Part shown: positions 18,115-26,506 of the stretch, piece after piece | Position numbering within the stretch: position 1 is the stretch's first letter | How the letters are laid out: each line of letters starts with the position of its first letter | IMG/VR virus record: IMGVR_UViG_3300024054_000362 | Coordinates: 1-64,000 of that record | Length of the DNA stretch: 64,000 nt | Source: a virus | Reading direction: 5' to 3' (one strand) | The notes under the pieces: generated by a model | The model's database searches: none | The model's input: the letters and a program-made list of their open reading frames with translations, nothing else | What the model was told of the DNA's origin: nothing | Translations under genes and position numbers: made by a program

Positions 18115-20129
18115 ATAACGTAGTCGGTCTCCAGCTTCTCGAAGACTTCGTAGAGCGAGAAGAATCCCAGGTGCGCGGTCAGGTCGCCGACGCCAAAGCT
18201 CGCGACGAGCTGGTCCGAACCCGGCCGCCGTCCGAGGCCCGCACAGAACTCGATGCCGTGCCTTTCGAAAACGAACTGCGGCGTCATCGAGACGATCCGG
18301 AAGTCGGGATCGAGGTACACGAACCGATGGCTGTAGTTGCGGATCGCGCCTTGGAATGCCACGGCGTGAACGATCACTAGCCAGCCGTTGTCGACCCAGA
18401 CCGCCTGGCTGCCGCCGCGGAGGCGGCCGGGGCTGTAGTCGACGTCCGTCATCGCGAGCGCGCGAGGGATGACGATCGGCGTTGGATCGATGCGGTAAAG
18501 AAAGTCGGTCGCCAGTACGGGCTTTCCGACGATGGGCATCCAGTTCTTCTGTGGGAACCGATCCCACGGACCTGTAAGCACGGCGGCCTGGACGATGTCG
18601 TAGCCTTCGCTCAGTCCAAGAAGCGCGATCTGACGTTGACCGTCGGTGAAGTCGCAGACCGTCGCCGTACAGAAGAGCTGATCGTTGCCGGAGAACAGTC
18701 GGCAGTCTTCGAAGCCATGCACCGGAAACTCCGTGCGCGGCACGCCGGAGAGATCGCGCATCTCATAGAGCTGCTCGATCTCGAAATCATCGGTCAGCTC
18801 GGCCATGTAGTTCTTGGTCTGGATCGAAGAGCCGTCGGGCGTCAGGTATTGGCCGTTCTGTTCACGGTAGTTCGTAGTTCGGATGACGCAGCGCCATCGA
18901 TCGCTGAAGTGGATCGACGGGTTGAGCGGTACGAACGGCTGCGACGGCGTGTAGTTGATCGTTTTTGTTTTGGTGCTCGGGAACAACTCGGACGCGACCT
19001 GCGCGTACGTGCTGAGGTTGAAGCGGAGCTGTCGATCGTCTGGACGTGCGCGTAGAGCCTTCTCGGCCCACGTACGACCTCGGGCGCGCATGGTGAGATC
19101 GCCGGTCGTCTTGCTGACGTAGTAGGCCGAGGTCGAAGCCATCGTTGCCGCGCGCCAGTCGTAGACGTTTCGATCGAGGAACAGGATTGCGTCTTTGGGT
19201 TGTAGGATCGCAGCTGCATGCGCGGCGAAGAGATGCATGAGCGGCAGGTTGTCCTTGCCCTCCCAGTATCGTGCGATCGCGTCGAGCGGTTCGGCGTGAC
19301 GAGGATCGTACGCGTGTGCGTCGAGATATGCCTGTTGGACATCCGCCCACGGCTTGCCGAGCGCTTGAAGCATCTTGGCGATTCGGAATTTTGCCTCGTA
19401 GACCTCTTCGCGCATGCCTCCGAGTGCGATGCGCGTAAGGTAGGCGCGGATGGCTTTCTCGTGCTCACCGAGACACTCGTAGGTCTGGCCCAAGTAGAAC
19501 CACCAACGCGGCTCGGATGGTTGTTCCATCGTGTCTTGTTCGAGGAGGTCGCGATCGCGCTCCCAGCGCGCCCGCGAGTTGGCGAGGCTCTGTTCGGACA
19601 TGTCCTGCTGTACGACGGCTTCGGGAATGAGCTGTCGCGCGTACATGTTCGAGCCGGCCGGTCCGCCAACGTACTCGTGTACCCGCCCGTGATAACGCCA
19701 GCGCGCGGAGGCGCGCAACACGAGCGGCAGTAGATACTGGAGGTCGCCACGACTGCCTGGTCGGCGGATCGTGATCATGTAGGCTGGATCATCGCGGTCG
19801 ATCTGATCGTTCAAGAACGATCGAAGCTGTGCGCCGTTGATGATCGTGTCGTCGGCGTCCGGCATGAACGTGAAGACGCTCGCCTGGCCGTGTAGCTCTA
19901 GTGCGCGGTTTCGCGTTGCACCGAAATTCACGAACGGCGCTTCGTGCAACATGAAACCTTCACCGCACCGTGCGAGCCGTTCGCGAACGATCGTCTGGGT
20001 TCCATCGGTCGAGCCGGTGTCGAGGATCGTCGCGCAGTCGACGAACGGCAGGATCGAATCGAGCGTGGCGAGAATTCCGTGAGCTTCGTTGCGGATGATC
20101 ATCACGAGGCCGAGTAGTGGTGCGGTCAC
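18111..20129 (-). CDS. Glycosyltransferase family 2 - TPR - beta-propeller fusion
   Basis: 672 residues from GTG, set by a perfect AGGAGG 5 nt upstream. Residues 1-~190 are a GT2 domain: MIIRNEA, LDTGSTDGT, FGATRNRAL and MPDADD (DxD-like metal site). Residues ~200-370 are TPR-like helices (WWFYLGQTYECLGEHEKAIR). The last ~270 residues have repeated Trp/Asp motifs and GFEDCRLF, typical of five-bladed propellers of the GH130/GH43-like kind. The gene overlaps the FkbM methyltransferase stop (GTGA). Together they could glycosylate and methylate a surface glycan or a virion protein; that is inference. Confidence 0.75.
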   Translation of the reverse strand: MTAPLLGLVMIIRNEAHGILATLDSILPFVDCATILDTGSTDGTQTIVRERLARCGEGFMLHEAPFVNFGATRNRALELHGQASVFTFMPDADDTIINGAQLRSFLNDQIDRDDPAYMITIRRPGSRGDLQYLLPLVLRASARWRYHGRVHEYVGGPAGSNMYARQLIPEAVVQQDMSEQSLANSRARWERDRDLLEQDTMEQPSEPRWWFYLGQTYECLGEHEKAIRAYLTRIALGGMREEVYEAKFRIAKMLQALGKPWADVQQAYLDAHAYDPRHAEPLDAIARYWEGKDNLPLMHLFAAHAAAILQPKDAILFLDRNVYDWRAATMASTSAYYVSKTTGDLTMRARGRTWAEKALRARPDDRQLRFNLSTYAQVASELFPSTKTKTINYTPSQPFVPLNPSIHFSDRWRCVIRTTNYREQNGQYLTPDGSSIQTKNYMAELTDDFEIEQLYEMRDLSGVPRTEFPVHGFEDCRLFSGNDQLFCTATVCDFTDGQRQIALLGLSEGYDIVQAAVLTGPWDRFPQKNWMPIVGKPVLATDFLYRIDPTPIVIPRALAMTDVDYSPGRLRGGSQAVWVDNGWLVIVHAVAFQGAIRNYSHRFVYLDPDFRIVSMTPQFVFERHGIEFCAGLGRRPGSDQLVASFGVGDLTAHLGFFSLYEVFEKLETDYVI

Positions 20130-20806
20130 GATCCCTCCTGAGGAACAAACACGTAGTCCCAACCGCCGAGGTGTTCACGGCGACGGTAGCGAAGAGCTTC
20201 GAGCGCTGCGGTCACTGCCGTGACGCAGTGGTCCATGATCTCGATGACGATCACAGGTCGATGGTTTTTGAAAAAGTGCTGCGCGCCCATGAGCAGCAAC
20301 TCCTCGTGGGCTTCGACGTCGATCTTCACGACGGAGATCGGAACCGGGAAGGTTCGTCGGTCCAGCTCATCGAGCGACGTTGTTGCTACCCGATGGCGTT
20401 CCTCGCCGATGTGAAGCTGCGTACCGCCGATGTTGTTGTGCACCTGGTCGTAGCTGAAGATCGCAAAGCGCGAACCACTGAGCCCGAAGCTGTAGGTGAA
20501 GATCTCGGATCGGTTGCGGGTGTTGTACTGAAGAACCGCGTGAACGTCCGGTTGCGGTTCGAAGCAGTGCACTCGCCGCGGTCTGCCGCCGTGGAGCAAA
20601 AGCCCGAGTGCGGAGAAGCCCATGTTCGCGCCGATGTCAAGGACGTCCGTGTTGGCTTTGGTCTCGTATGCGAGGAGCCTTGCGATCTCACGTTCCCATT
20701 CTTGATGGTGGATGATCGTTCGCGAGATCGTGTCGGCCTCGTCGAAGACTTTCACAGCACCGTAGAAGGGGTGGTCGACGTCTCGAAGGCGATGCAGCGC
20801 GGGCAC
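20126..20806 (-). CDS. FkbM-family SAM-dependent methyltransferase
   Basis: 226 residues from GTG (MPALHRLRDVDHPFYG). VLDIGANMGFSALGLLLHGG is the SAM-binding loop, VHCFEPQPDV the acidic loop, and VVKIDVEAHEELLLMGA plus HRPVIVIEI the family signature. FkbM enzymes methylate sugar or antibiotic hydroxyls. The longer frame is rejected because a near-palindromic operator lies just upstream of this GTG. First gene of the pair with the GT2 fusion. Confidence 0.75.
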   Translation of the reverse strand: MPALHRLRDVDHPFYGAVKVFDEADTISRTIIHHQEWEREIARLLAYETKANTDVLDIGANMGFSALGLLLHGGRPRRVHCFEPQPDVHAVLQYNTRNRSEIFTYSFGLSGSRFAIFSYDQVHNNIGGTQLHIGEERHRVATTSLDELDRRTFPVPISVVKIDVEAHEELLLMGAQHFFKNHRPVIVIEIMDHCVTAVTAALEALRYRRREHLGGWDYVFVPQEGS

Positions 20807-20823
20807 ATGCCCTTGTACTACGT

Positions 20824-20839
20824 AATCGCGTGTGCGATC
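20824..20839. promoter_or_regulatory. Near-palindromic operator between divergent genes
   Basis: AATCGC-GTGT-GCGATC, one mismatch from the element seen elsewhere, located between the FkbM start and the 20880 gene. GTAGTACAAG downstream on the minus strand is a poor -10. Confidence 0.5.
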
Positions 20840-20879
20840 GCGGCTCGACAGATCGACCGGACGCCGGCACCATGTGGTC

Positions 20880-21581
20880 ATGGCGAAGCGCGTGTTTTCG
20901 TCGCCGTGGACCGGCGATGTCTGGACCGATGCGCGATCGGCCGTCGGGACGTTGGCTGGATTTGCGACGTTCCTCAACGAGAAGCGTCCTCGACGAAAGC
21001 CGCCCGAAGGGCAAGACGCCGCGATCGTGCTTGCGACGGAAGCTGCAGGCTCGTATGCCGGCATTCCACGACTGACGCGTACCGGTGAAGTCGAGGGTCG
21101 TGTGATCTCGGACGCGTACTGGCAGGCGAAGGATGCACGTACGAAGTTGAGACCGCTGGTCGGTGATCGGTTTCTGGATACGCACGAGTACCGCGGCGAA
21201 AATCGACTGTACGCACTCCAACACGGGACCTACGACCCCGAACCCGACGTCAGCTTCTCCACACGCGCCGCACGGCTCGCTTGGTACGCTGCTGCGCTCA
21301 CCGAGAAGGCTTGCGCCGACAGCGAGACGGCCGAGCTGGCGTCGTACACCTACGGACACCACGCTGCGCTAGGAGCGTTCGGAGAGATCGAGGATAGCGG
21401 CGTCGAACGCGAGGTCGCGATGAACGTCGAGCGACTCTGGTGCTTCGTGGTGGCTGCTGGACGCATGCCCAAACATCCCGAGGATGATCTTCTTCTGGAG
21501 GCGTTTGAGGCTGCGCTGATGGCCGGCGAGAACGAGTTTGCGACGAGCCTCGCGAAGCACGGCTACGGCGTCAAGGTTTGA
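20880..21581 (+). CDS. Hypothetical protein
   Basis: 233 residues from ATG (MAKRVFSSPW). Helical, Ala/Glu-rich second half, Tyr/His-rich patch YTYGHHAALG; no membrane segment. Not recognised. The longer frame in the track-like reading starts inside the divergent methyltransferase and is not used. Confidence 0.65.
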   Translation: MAKRVFSSPWTGDVWTDARSAVGTLAGFATFLNEKRPRRKPPEGQDAAIVLATEAAGSYAGIPRLTRTGEVEGRVISDAYWQAKDARTKLRPLVGDRFLDTHEYRGENRLYALQHGTYDPEPDVSFSTRAARLAWYAAALTEKACADSETAELASYTYGHHAALGAFGEIEDSGVEREVAMNVERLWCFVVAAGRMPKHPEDDLLLEAFEAALMAGENEFATSLAKHGYGVKV

Positions 21582-21592
21582 GCCAAATAAGC

Positions 21593-21621
21593 TTGACTTT
21601 CAAGTAAGCTTTCCATAACTT
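21593..21621 (+). promoter_or_regulatory. Sigma70-type promoter for the RHH/ParB-methyltransferase operon
   Basis: TTGACT, 17 nt, TAACTT. A GTG begins 6 nt after the -10, which suggests leaderless initiation at 21628; an ATG also directly follows the -10 but would lie before the expected transcript start. Confidence 0.6.
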
Positions 21622-21627
21622 ATGACT

Positions 21628-21801
21628 GTGTCCGATTCCTTACGAATGTTGAGCGTCCGCTTACCAGACAACCTAATCCGAAGACTTCGGGCGCACGCCG
21701 CCTTGCAAGGTCGAACCGTACAGGATGTTCTCAGTACGGTATTAGATCGTGAAATTCCATATTTAGCTACGGCGCGGACACCGCCAAAAAAGGCCCCATG
21801 A
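21628..21801 (+). CDS. Ribbon-helix-helix (CopG/Arc-like) small regulator
   Basis: 57 residues (MSDSLRMLSVRLPDNL...). MLSVRLPDNLIRRLRAHAAL followed by GRTVQDVLSTVL is the RHH pattern: one strand then two helices. Too short for a standard ORF list. Its TGA overlaps the ATG of the ParB-methyltransferase gene (ATGA), so it is likely co-translated and may repress the operon. Confidence 0.7.
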   Translation: MSDSLRMLSVRLPDNLIRRLRAHAALQGRTVQDVLSTVLDREIPYLATARTPPKKAP

Positions 21802-23117
21802 AGTTCAAGCTGCATCCTGCCTGCACAATGTTTCCGCCGCTCGACGAAGCGCGTCTCAACGAGCTTGCCGACGCGATCGAAGCGAACGGTCAACGCGACG
21901 CAATTACGTTGTTCGATGAGCACACGATCCTCGACGGTCGCAACCGATACGAGGCATGCAAGCTCAAGGGCATCGAGCCGAAGACCAAACCGTGGGACGG
22001 TAAGGGCTCGCCGTACCAGTATGTGCTCGACAGGAACGCGCGCCGTCGAGACCTGGAACCAGATCAACGGGGGGCGATCACGCTTGAAGTCCTTGAAGCC
22101 GACGAGGAATGGCAGGAGGCGCAAACGGCAAAGAGGGATCGTGCCAACAAGAACCGCAGTGACGCAACCAAATCTCAACCAAGAAGCAAGGATCAACGTA
22201 GACTTAGCTCAGGTCCGGTATCACGTGATACCAGACCTGAGCGCACGCGTGAGGAAGTTGCCCGACGTGCTGGCATCAGTTCGGCAACCGCAGCGCGTGT
22301 GATCGCGCTTCGAAAGAAGGACCCTAAGGCTTTCGACAGAGTCAAGAAAGGCGAAGCGAAGGCTCACAACGAGCTGCGCGGTATCAAACATGCCGAGGCT
22401 CGCAAGAAAGCCGCTGACGCCGCAAAGGCGGCGCCGGTCCGAGCCCAAATCTCCAAAGGCGACGCACTCGATTTCCTGCGATCGCAAGAACCGGAGTCGG
22501 TCGATCTACTAGTCACCGATCCGCCGTACATGACCGACCTCGATGACATCGCCGCGTTCGCGAAGCGTTGGGTGCCGCTCGCGTTCAAGTGCGTAAGGCC
22601 GACAGGGCGGCTGTACATATTCTCGGGTGCATATCCTGAAGAGCTACACGCCTATCTCGATGCCTTTCTGAAGCAGCAAGACTTCACGTGTGCGAACGTG
22701 AACGTCTGGTCCTACGACAACACGATCGGCCCGGCGCCGAAGACCGATTACAAGCTCAACTGGCAGGCCTATTATCACTTGCGCGGCCCCAAGGTGCCGC
22801 CGCTTGACTGCCCGATCAAGACCGAGCAGTTTGCGGCACAGAAGATCACCGCACCCGACGGGCGTCTCGGCGATCGCTTTCACGCGTGGCAGAAGCCGGA
22901 CGCGCTGGCCGAGCAGATCATTCGGCACGCAAGCAAGCCGGGCGACGTAGTGATCGATCCGTTTGCTGGAACAGGAACGTTCCTGCTTGCAGCCGCGAAG
23001 CTCGGCCGCAACGCGATTGGCTGCGAAATCGACGACAAGATGATCAAGATCGCGCGAGGGCGCGGGTGTGAACTCAAGGGCAGCGTCCTAGGTCTGATGA
23101 AGGCAGCAAATGGATGA
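21798..23117 (+). CDS. ParB-like domain fused to a DNA N4/N6 methyltransferase
   Basis: 439 residues. Residues 1-~90 are a ParB/Srx-like domain (LADAIEANGQRDAITLF, ILDGRNRYEACK); ~150-200 hold a KorB/ParB-type helix-turn-helix (AGISSATAARVIALRK); ~215-435 are an N4/N6 adenine/cytosine methyltransferase with the catalytic TDPPY and the SAM-binding DPFAGTGTFLLAA. The order (TDPPY before FAGTGT) is the beta-class arrangement. Such fusions are common in phages and mobile elements. A 59-bp repeat shared with 28574-28632 is inserted in the spacer between domains and encodes SKDQRRLSSGPVSRDTRPER. Confidence 0.85.
   Translation: MKFKLHPACTMFPPLDEARLNELADAIEANGQRDAITLFDEHTILDGRNRYEACKLKGIEPKTKPWDGKGSPYQYVLDRNARRRDLEPDQRGAITLEVLEADEEWQEAQTAKRDRANKNRSDATKSQPRSKDQRRLSSGPVSRDTRPERTREEVARRAGISSATAARVIALRKKDPKAFDRVKKGEAKAHNELRGIKHAEARKKAADAAKAAPVRAQISKGDALDFLRSQEPESVDLLVTDPPYMTDLDDIAAFAKRWVPLAFKCVRPTGRLYIFSGAYPEELHAYLDAFLKQQDFTCANVNVWSYDNTIGPAPKTDYKLNWQAYYHLRGPKVPPLDCPIKTEQFAAQKITAPDGRLGDRFHAWQKPDALAEQIIRHASKPGDVVIDPFAGTGTFLLAAAKLGRNAIGCEIDDKMIKIARGRGCELKGSVLGLMKAANG
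22182..22240 (+). repeat. 59-bp dispersed repeat with parS-like palindrome, copy 1 (inside methyltransferase gene)
   Basis: Identical to copy 2 except one base. The core is an imperfect 30-bp palindrome around GGTATCACGTGATACC. This shares 12 of 16 bases with the textbook parS site TGTTTCACGTGAAACA. It keeps the reading frame of the host gene. Confidence 0.85.
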
Positions 23118-23877
23118 GACGGTTGCCGAGTCGTTGAAACACGCAAACGAGGCGTTTCGACAATTCGGCGCTCCACAACTTCAGTCGTGGTTTGGGCCTG
23201 GACGGTTTTTTGCTCTCGAAGCGATCCGTATTCCAACTGACGATCTCCTAACCGACGAAATTCTTCAACGAGTACTGGATATTGGTGCTGGTTGGGATTG
23301 GACATTTGAACTCGACGATTTGTCGATCATCCCATTAGGGGTCCGCGTTCAGAATGGCGGATTTGCCTATGAATCGATTACCTATCGATGGTATCGTGAG
23401 ATTAGTACACACGTCGTTGAGTTGGACAAACTCCATTCTAACTACTTGTTGGCCGAGCAACAGGGCTGTATTGGACTAGGGCCTCGTTTGAGCGTTCAAC
23501 TTTACACTTCAGAAGATTACCAAAGACTGTTAGCTATCTGCGCGGTTGCTACTCGCACAGCAATCCGTTACCTCGACGCTGTCTTCAAAACTTGGTATCA
23601 GCATCCACAGCGACGCGGTACGGATCCTGTCGATGACTACTGGAGAGCTGCCAAGGAGCGCGCTCGACAGTCTTTAAAGGGTCGGCGACCGCCGCCCGTA
23701 GCCTACAACCACGGCGTAACAGCACGGCGTCGAACGGCACAGTCGCCGATCTTTGCCAGCATCGACCTCGACTTCTTCCGTCGAAATGGCGGACAGACCT
23801 GGGTCTGGACTGCACCTGGAGTTACTCTCCTCCACGCAGACGATCGTCGACGTTTTGCGCCTTTAGGTGATTGGTGA
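23110..23877 (+). CDS. Hypothetical protein downstream of the methyltransferase
   Basis: 255 residues, start ATG overlaps the methyltransferase by 8 nt. Not recognised. Codon third positions are visibly less GC-rich than in neighbouring genes, hinting at separate origin. Helical/beta mix with WYREISTHVVELDKLHSNYL. Position would fit a restriction or modification partner, but no nuclease motif is evident. Confidence 0.6.
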   Translation: MDETVAESLKHANEAFRQFGAPQLQSWFGPGRFFALEAIRIPTDDLLTDEILQRVLDIGAGWDWTFELDDLSIIPLGVRVQNGGFAYESITYRWYREISTHVVELDKLHSNYLLAEQQGCIGLGPRLSVQLYTSEDYQRLLAICAVATRTAIRYLDAVFKTWYQHPQRRGTDPVDDYWRAAKERARQSLKGRRPPPVAYNHGVTARRRTAQSPIFASIDLDFFRRNGGQTWVWTAPGVTLLHADDRRRFAPLGDW

Positions 23878-23896
23878 TGAGTGGGCGGCGACGGGC

Positions 23897-23968
23897 GTGA
23901 TTGCCTCGCGACGCTGGGGACGCACGGTCCGTATCCCGATCGAGGCGTTGGAGACAGCCGCTGAGTAG
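23897..23968 (+). pseudogene. Remnant of an excisionase-like HTH protein (C-terminal end)
   Basis: A 23-residue stretch, VIASRRWGRTVRIPIEALE, matches the wing end of excisionase/MerR-like HTH_17 proteins (..RVGR.WRIP.EALE..). No start or N-terminal helices precede it, so it is a fragment. Confidence 0.45.
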
Positions 23969-24417
23969 ACGCAGACCGGTCCCTCGCGGCGCGCTCTTTT
24001 CCGGGGATGCGCTACGGAGGACGCACTATCGGGAACCTAGTCATTTGGGACATCAAACGTGATGCCCCCTACATTTTGGTGGTTGATCTGGGCGGGATCA
24101 CCGCTTTCTACCTCTCCTATACCCACCATTTATTAACCTCTTTATTTTCATATATTTTTGCTGAACTAGGAACAAAGAGAAGATGATCTCACAGCAACCA
24201 CTGTCACCAATAAAAAACAAGTAGTTAGCGAAAAAACGTGGTGACTCTGAACATGAAGAGCATTCGGTCGAGATCGTCGACCACGCATCAACTAGTTACG
24301 TAGCTATTTATGCCCGCCCGCGAGGCCTGTAGATTGACCGTTCGCGAGTTTTCACGTACGTCTATGAAATGCGATCGCGACGTGATCTCACACCAATGGT
24401 GTCACGTGGTTAGGGAC
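23969..24417. other. Gene-free stretch with an AT-rich patch
   Basis: 450 nt without a supported gene. The part at ~24110-24240 is strikingly AT-rich for this genome (runs such as TTTATTAACCTCTTTATTTTC and AATAAAAAACAAG). It could be an insertion scar, a promoter region or a replication-related unwinding element; no iterons or IS ends are seen. Confidence 0.5.
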
Positions 24418-25047
24418 GTGAAGATCTCGGTCTCGTTGCCGAAGCCCGTCCTGACCGCGCTTCAAGATGAGGCCCGCGAAAAGTTCGTCAGCGCGGACGA
24501 ATTCATTCGCAGACTTATCATCGATCACTACACGCTCCAGCTCAACGTTCAAACTCATTCATGGACGGGGATCCAAGGTGGATCTCGACCATCCATGAAT
24601 AAGCATAAGGGCGCGAAATCGCGTAGCGGCTACAAAGGCGTGTACCCCTACGGCAAGAAGTGGGCGGCGGTGGTCTCCTTCGAGGGTCAGCAGAGACGCG
24701 TCGCCGTGTGCGATACGCCAGAAGACGCTGCACGCGCCTACGATCAAGCGATGGTCGCGCAGGTCGGCCCGCGCGGCGCTGTCAACGAGATCGCCGAGAA
24801 GGGTCGCTCTGCAGCTGCGATCAACGCGCCCTACTTCGCACGGCTCGCACGCGGCGAGCGGCTCAGTGACGTCGAGATGGCTGCGTGGAAGCGCGAGTCG
24901 TCGACAACAGAAGACCCCGCACAGACCGTGCTCGTGACGTCACGCGAGAGCACGCAGGCTCCAGCGGCTCCAGCTCGTCGGCAGCTTCGCCGGGGTACCG
25001 CTCCGGCGATCGAGCGTCCTGTCGACGACAACGACGAAGACCGCTAA
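24418..25047 (+). CDS. RHH-AP2 fusion DNA-binding protein
   Basis: 209 residues from GTG (MKISVSLPKPVLTALQDEAR). The first ~45 residues are a ribbon-helix-helix; residues ~60-125 are an AP2 domain: SGYKGVYPYGKKWAAVVSFE...PEDAARAYDQAM, with the YDxAA-like helix. Tail is low-complexity. AP2 domains usually accompany HNH homing enzymes; fusion to RHH suggests a regulator. The upstream in-frame codons translate to unstructured sequence and are left out. Confidence 0.7.
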   Translation: MKISVSLPKPVLTALQDEAREKFVSADEFIRRLIIDHYTLQLNVQTHSWTGIQGGSRPSMNKHKGAKSRSGYKGVYPYGKKWAAVVSFEGQQRRVAVCDTPEDAARAYDQAMVAQVGPRGAVNEIAEKGRSAAAINAPYFARLARGERLSDVEMAAWKRESSTTEDPAQTVLVTSRESTQAPAAPARRQLRRGTAPAIERPVDDNDEDR

Positions 25048-25059
25048 GATGAACCTGTC

Positions 25060-26061
25060 ATGATCGTCGCCGTGAGCGGCATCCGTGATCTGTCCGAGGC
25101 GTCGATCGCGGACGTTGAGTTAGCCGCGATCGAAGAAGCCACCGAAGTCGACGAGATGCGGTTCGGTGGCGCAGCGGGTGTCGACACCGCGGCGTTGGCA
25201 GCCATCTGCGACGCGCCGATCTACAAGACGGTCATCGTTCCATATCGCCTCCGAGATCAGCCCCACAATGCGACGCAGGTCGCAAAAGACTGCGCGGACC
25301 ACATCATCGAGATGCGGCTGCCGCGATCGCGTACAGCGCCGCTTCGACGCAACGACCTGCTCCTTGATGGAGCCGATCGCCTGCTCGCCTTCACGGATGG
25401 TCGTGAGACCGGCGGCACGTACTACACGATTCAGGAAGCCACGGAACGTGGTCTTGATGTCGTCGTCGTCCCGGTCGTGAGCCTTGAAGAAGTCGCCGTG
25501 GAAACCGACCGCTTCACGACCGGCCTCGCGGGATTCGAGACCGGCTTCTCGGCGCCGGTCTATTCGTACATGCGCTACTTCGGCGAGCGCCACGGCGACC
25601 CGACAAGCGACCTCATCCGTCGGATGAAAGCGGGCGCGGCCGGCGAGCTGGAAGTTCGGTCACTGGCCATGGACCTCGCACGGTACGCACAGCGAGACAT
25701 GCCGAGCTTCGACGCGATCGTTGCGATGCCACGTAGGCGGCCCGGCGCGACGGATCAACTGGAGCAGCTCGCCGGTGAACTCGCTGCCCGGCTTGGGGTC
25801 CGGTACCTGCCTCAACACTTGGTACGTCTCGAAGAGCCCAAGGGTGGAAACGTGGTCGCGTACCGCGTACGCAACGACGCCGCAGAACACTTCCGCACGA
25901 TGCGGTTCTGTCCCCCACGAGCGCCGCGGGTGCAGCGGGTTTGTATCCTCGACAACGTCGTGACGCTCGGCGGCACGATGGAAGGCGCGATTCAGCGCGT
26001 GCGTCACGACTCCGGGTCGGAGATCGTCGGTCTCGCGGTGCTTCATGGTATGCGTGCATAG
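25060..26061 (+). CDS. SLOG-like nucleotide-binding domain fused to a phosphoribosyltransferase
   Basis: 333 residues. N-terminal half: VAVSGIRDL, FGGAAGVDTAALAA and ADRLLAFTDGRETGGTYYTI fit the Rossmann-like DprA/LOG (SLOG) fold that binds nucleotides. C-terminal half: a ComF/PRTase-like domain ending in VCILDNVVTLGGTMEGAI, the PRPP-binding loop (usual form VDDVxTTGxT; Asn replaces the second acidic residue). The pair suggests nucleotide salvage or a nucleotide signal; which one cannot be told. Expressed just behind the RHH-AP2 gene. Confidence 0.7.
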   Translation: MIVAVSGIRDLSEASIADVELAAIEEATEVDEMRFGGAAGVDTAALAAICDAPIYKTVIVPYRLRDQPHNATQVAKDCADHIIEMRLPRSRTAPLRRNDLLLDGADRLLAFTDGRETGGTYYTIQEATERGLDVVVVPVVSLEEVAVETDRFTTGLAGFETGFSAPVYSYMRYFGERHGDPTSDLIRRMKAGAAGELEVRSLAMDLARYAQRDMPSFDAIVAMPRRRPGATDQLEQLAGELAARLGVRYLPQHLVRLEEPKGGNVVAYRVRNDAAEHFRTMRFCPPRAPRVQRVCILDNVVTLGGTMEGAIQRVRHDSGSEIVGLAVLHGMRA

Positions 26062-26206
26062 CGCGCCCAGCTTCCAGCGCAAACGGCAACGTCTCCATCG
26101 AACGGCTTGCCGATGACAAGAGAAAGCGCTCGGGGGTGATCGCGCGGTTCGGGTTCTCGGCCTTGCTCCCATTTTGGGAGCGTGCTACCGTTAGTCACGA
26201 GTACAG

Positions 26207-26506
26207 GTGCGGATCATCTCGCGCAAGACGCTCAAGGAGGCCTGGGGGAAGTACCGCGATGCCGAACAACCGCTGCGTGCCTGGTACAGGGAAGCCGAAG
26301 CCTCGACGTGGGCCAACCCTGAGGATGTTCGCGTTCGATACCCGACCGCCAGCGTCGTGGGCGACGAGCGCATCGTGTTCAACATCAAGGGCAACGCGTA
26401 CCGGCTGGTCGTGGCGATCAACTACAAGGCGGGGATCGTTTTCATCAAGTTCTTCGGGACCCACGCCGAGTACGACAAAGTAGACGTAGCGGAGGTAGGA
26501 CCATGA
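26207..26506 (+). CDS. higB: HigB-type mRNA interferase toxin
   Basis: 99 residues from GTG. MRIISRKTLKEAWGKYRDAE, PLRAWYREAEASTW, DVRVRYPTASVVGDERIVFN and FFGTHAEYDKVD follow the HigB2/RelE-superfamily pattern closely and at full length. Ribosome-dependent mRNA cleavage is the family activity. Overlaps the antitoxin start by 4 nt, toxin first, as usual for hig modules. TACCGT with an upstream TG lies 15 nt before the start. Confidence 0.88.
   Translation: MRIISRKTLKEAWGKYRDAEQPLRAWYREAEASTWANPEDVRVRYPTASVVGDERIVFNIKGNAYRLVVAINYKAGIVFIKFFGTHAEYDKVDVAEVGP

Noticed and set aside
24387-24410. Third parS-like site around CACGTG
   Set aside because: Only the central CACGTG matches; the flanks do not form the 16-bp or 30-bp palindrome.
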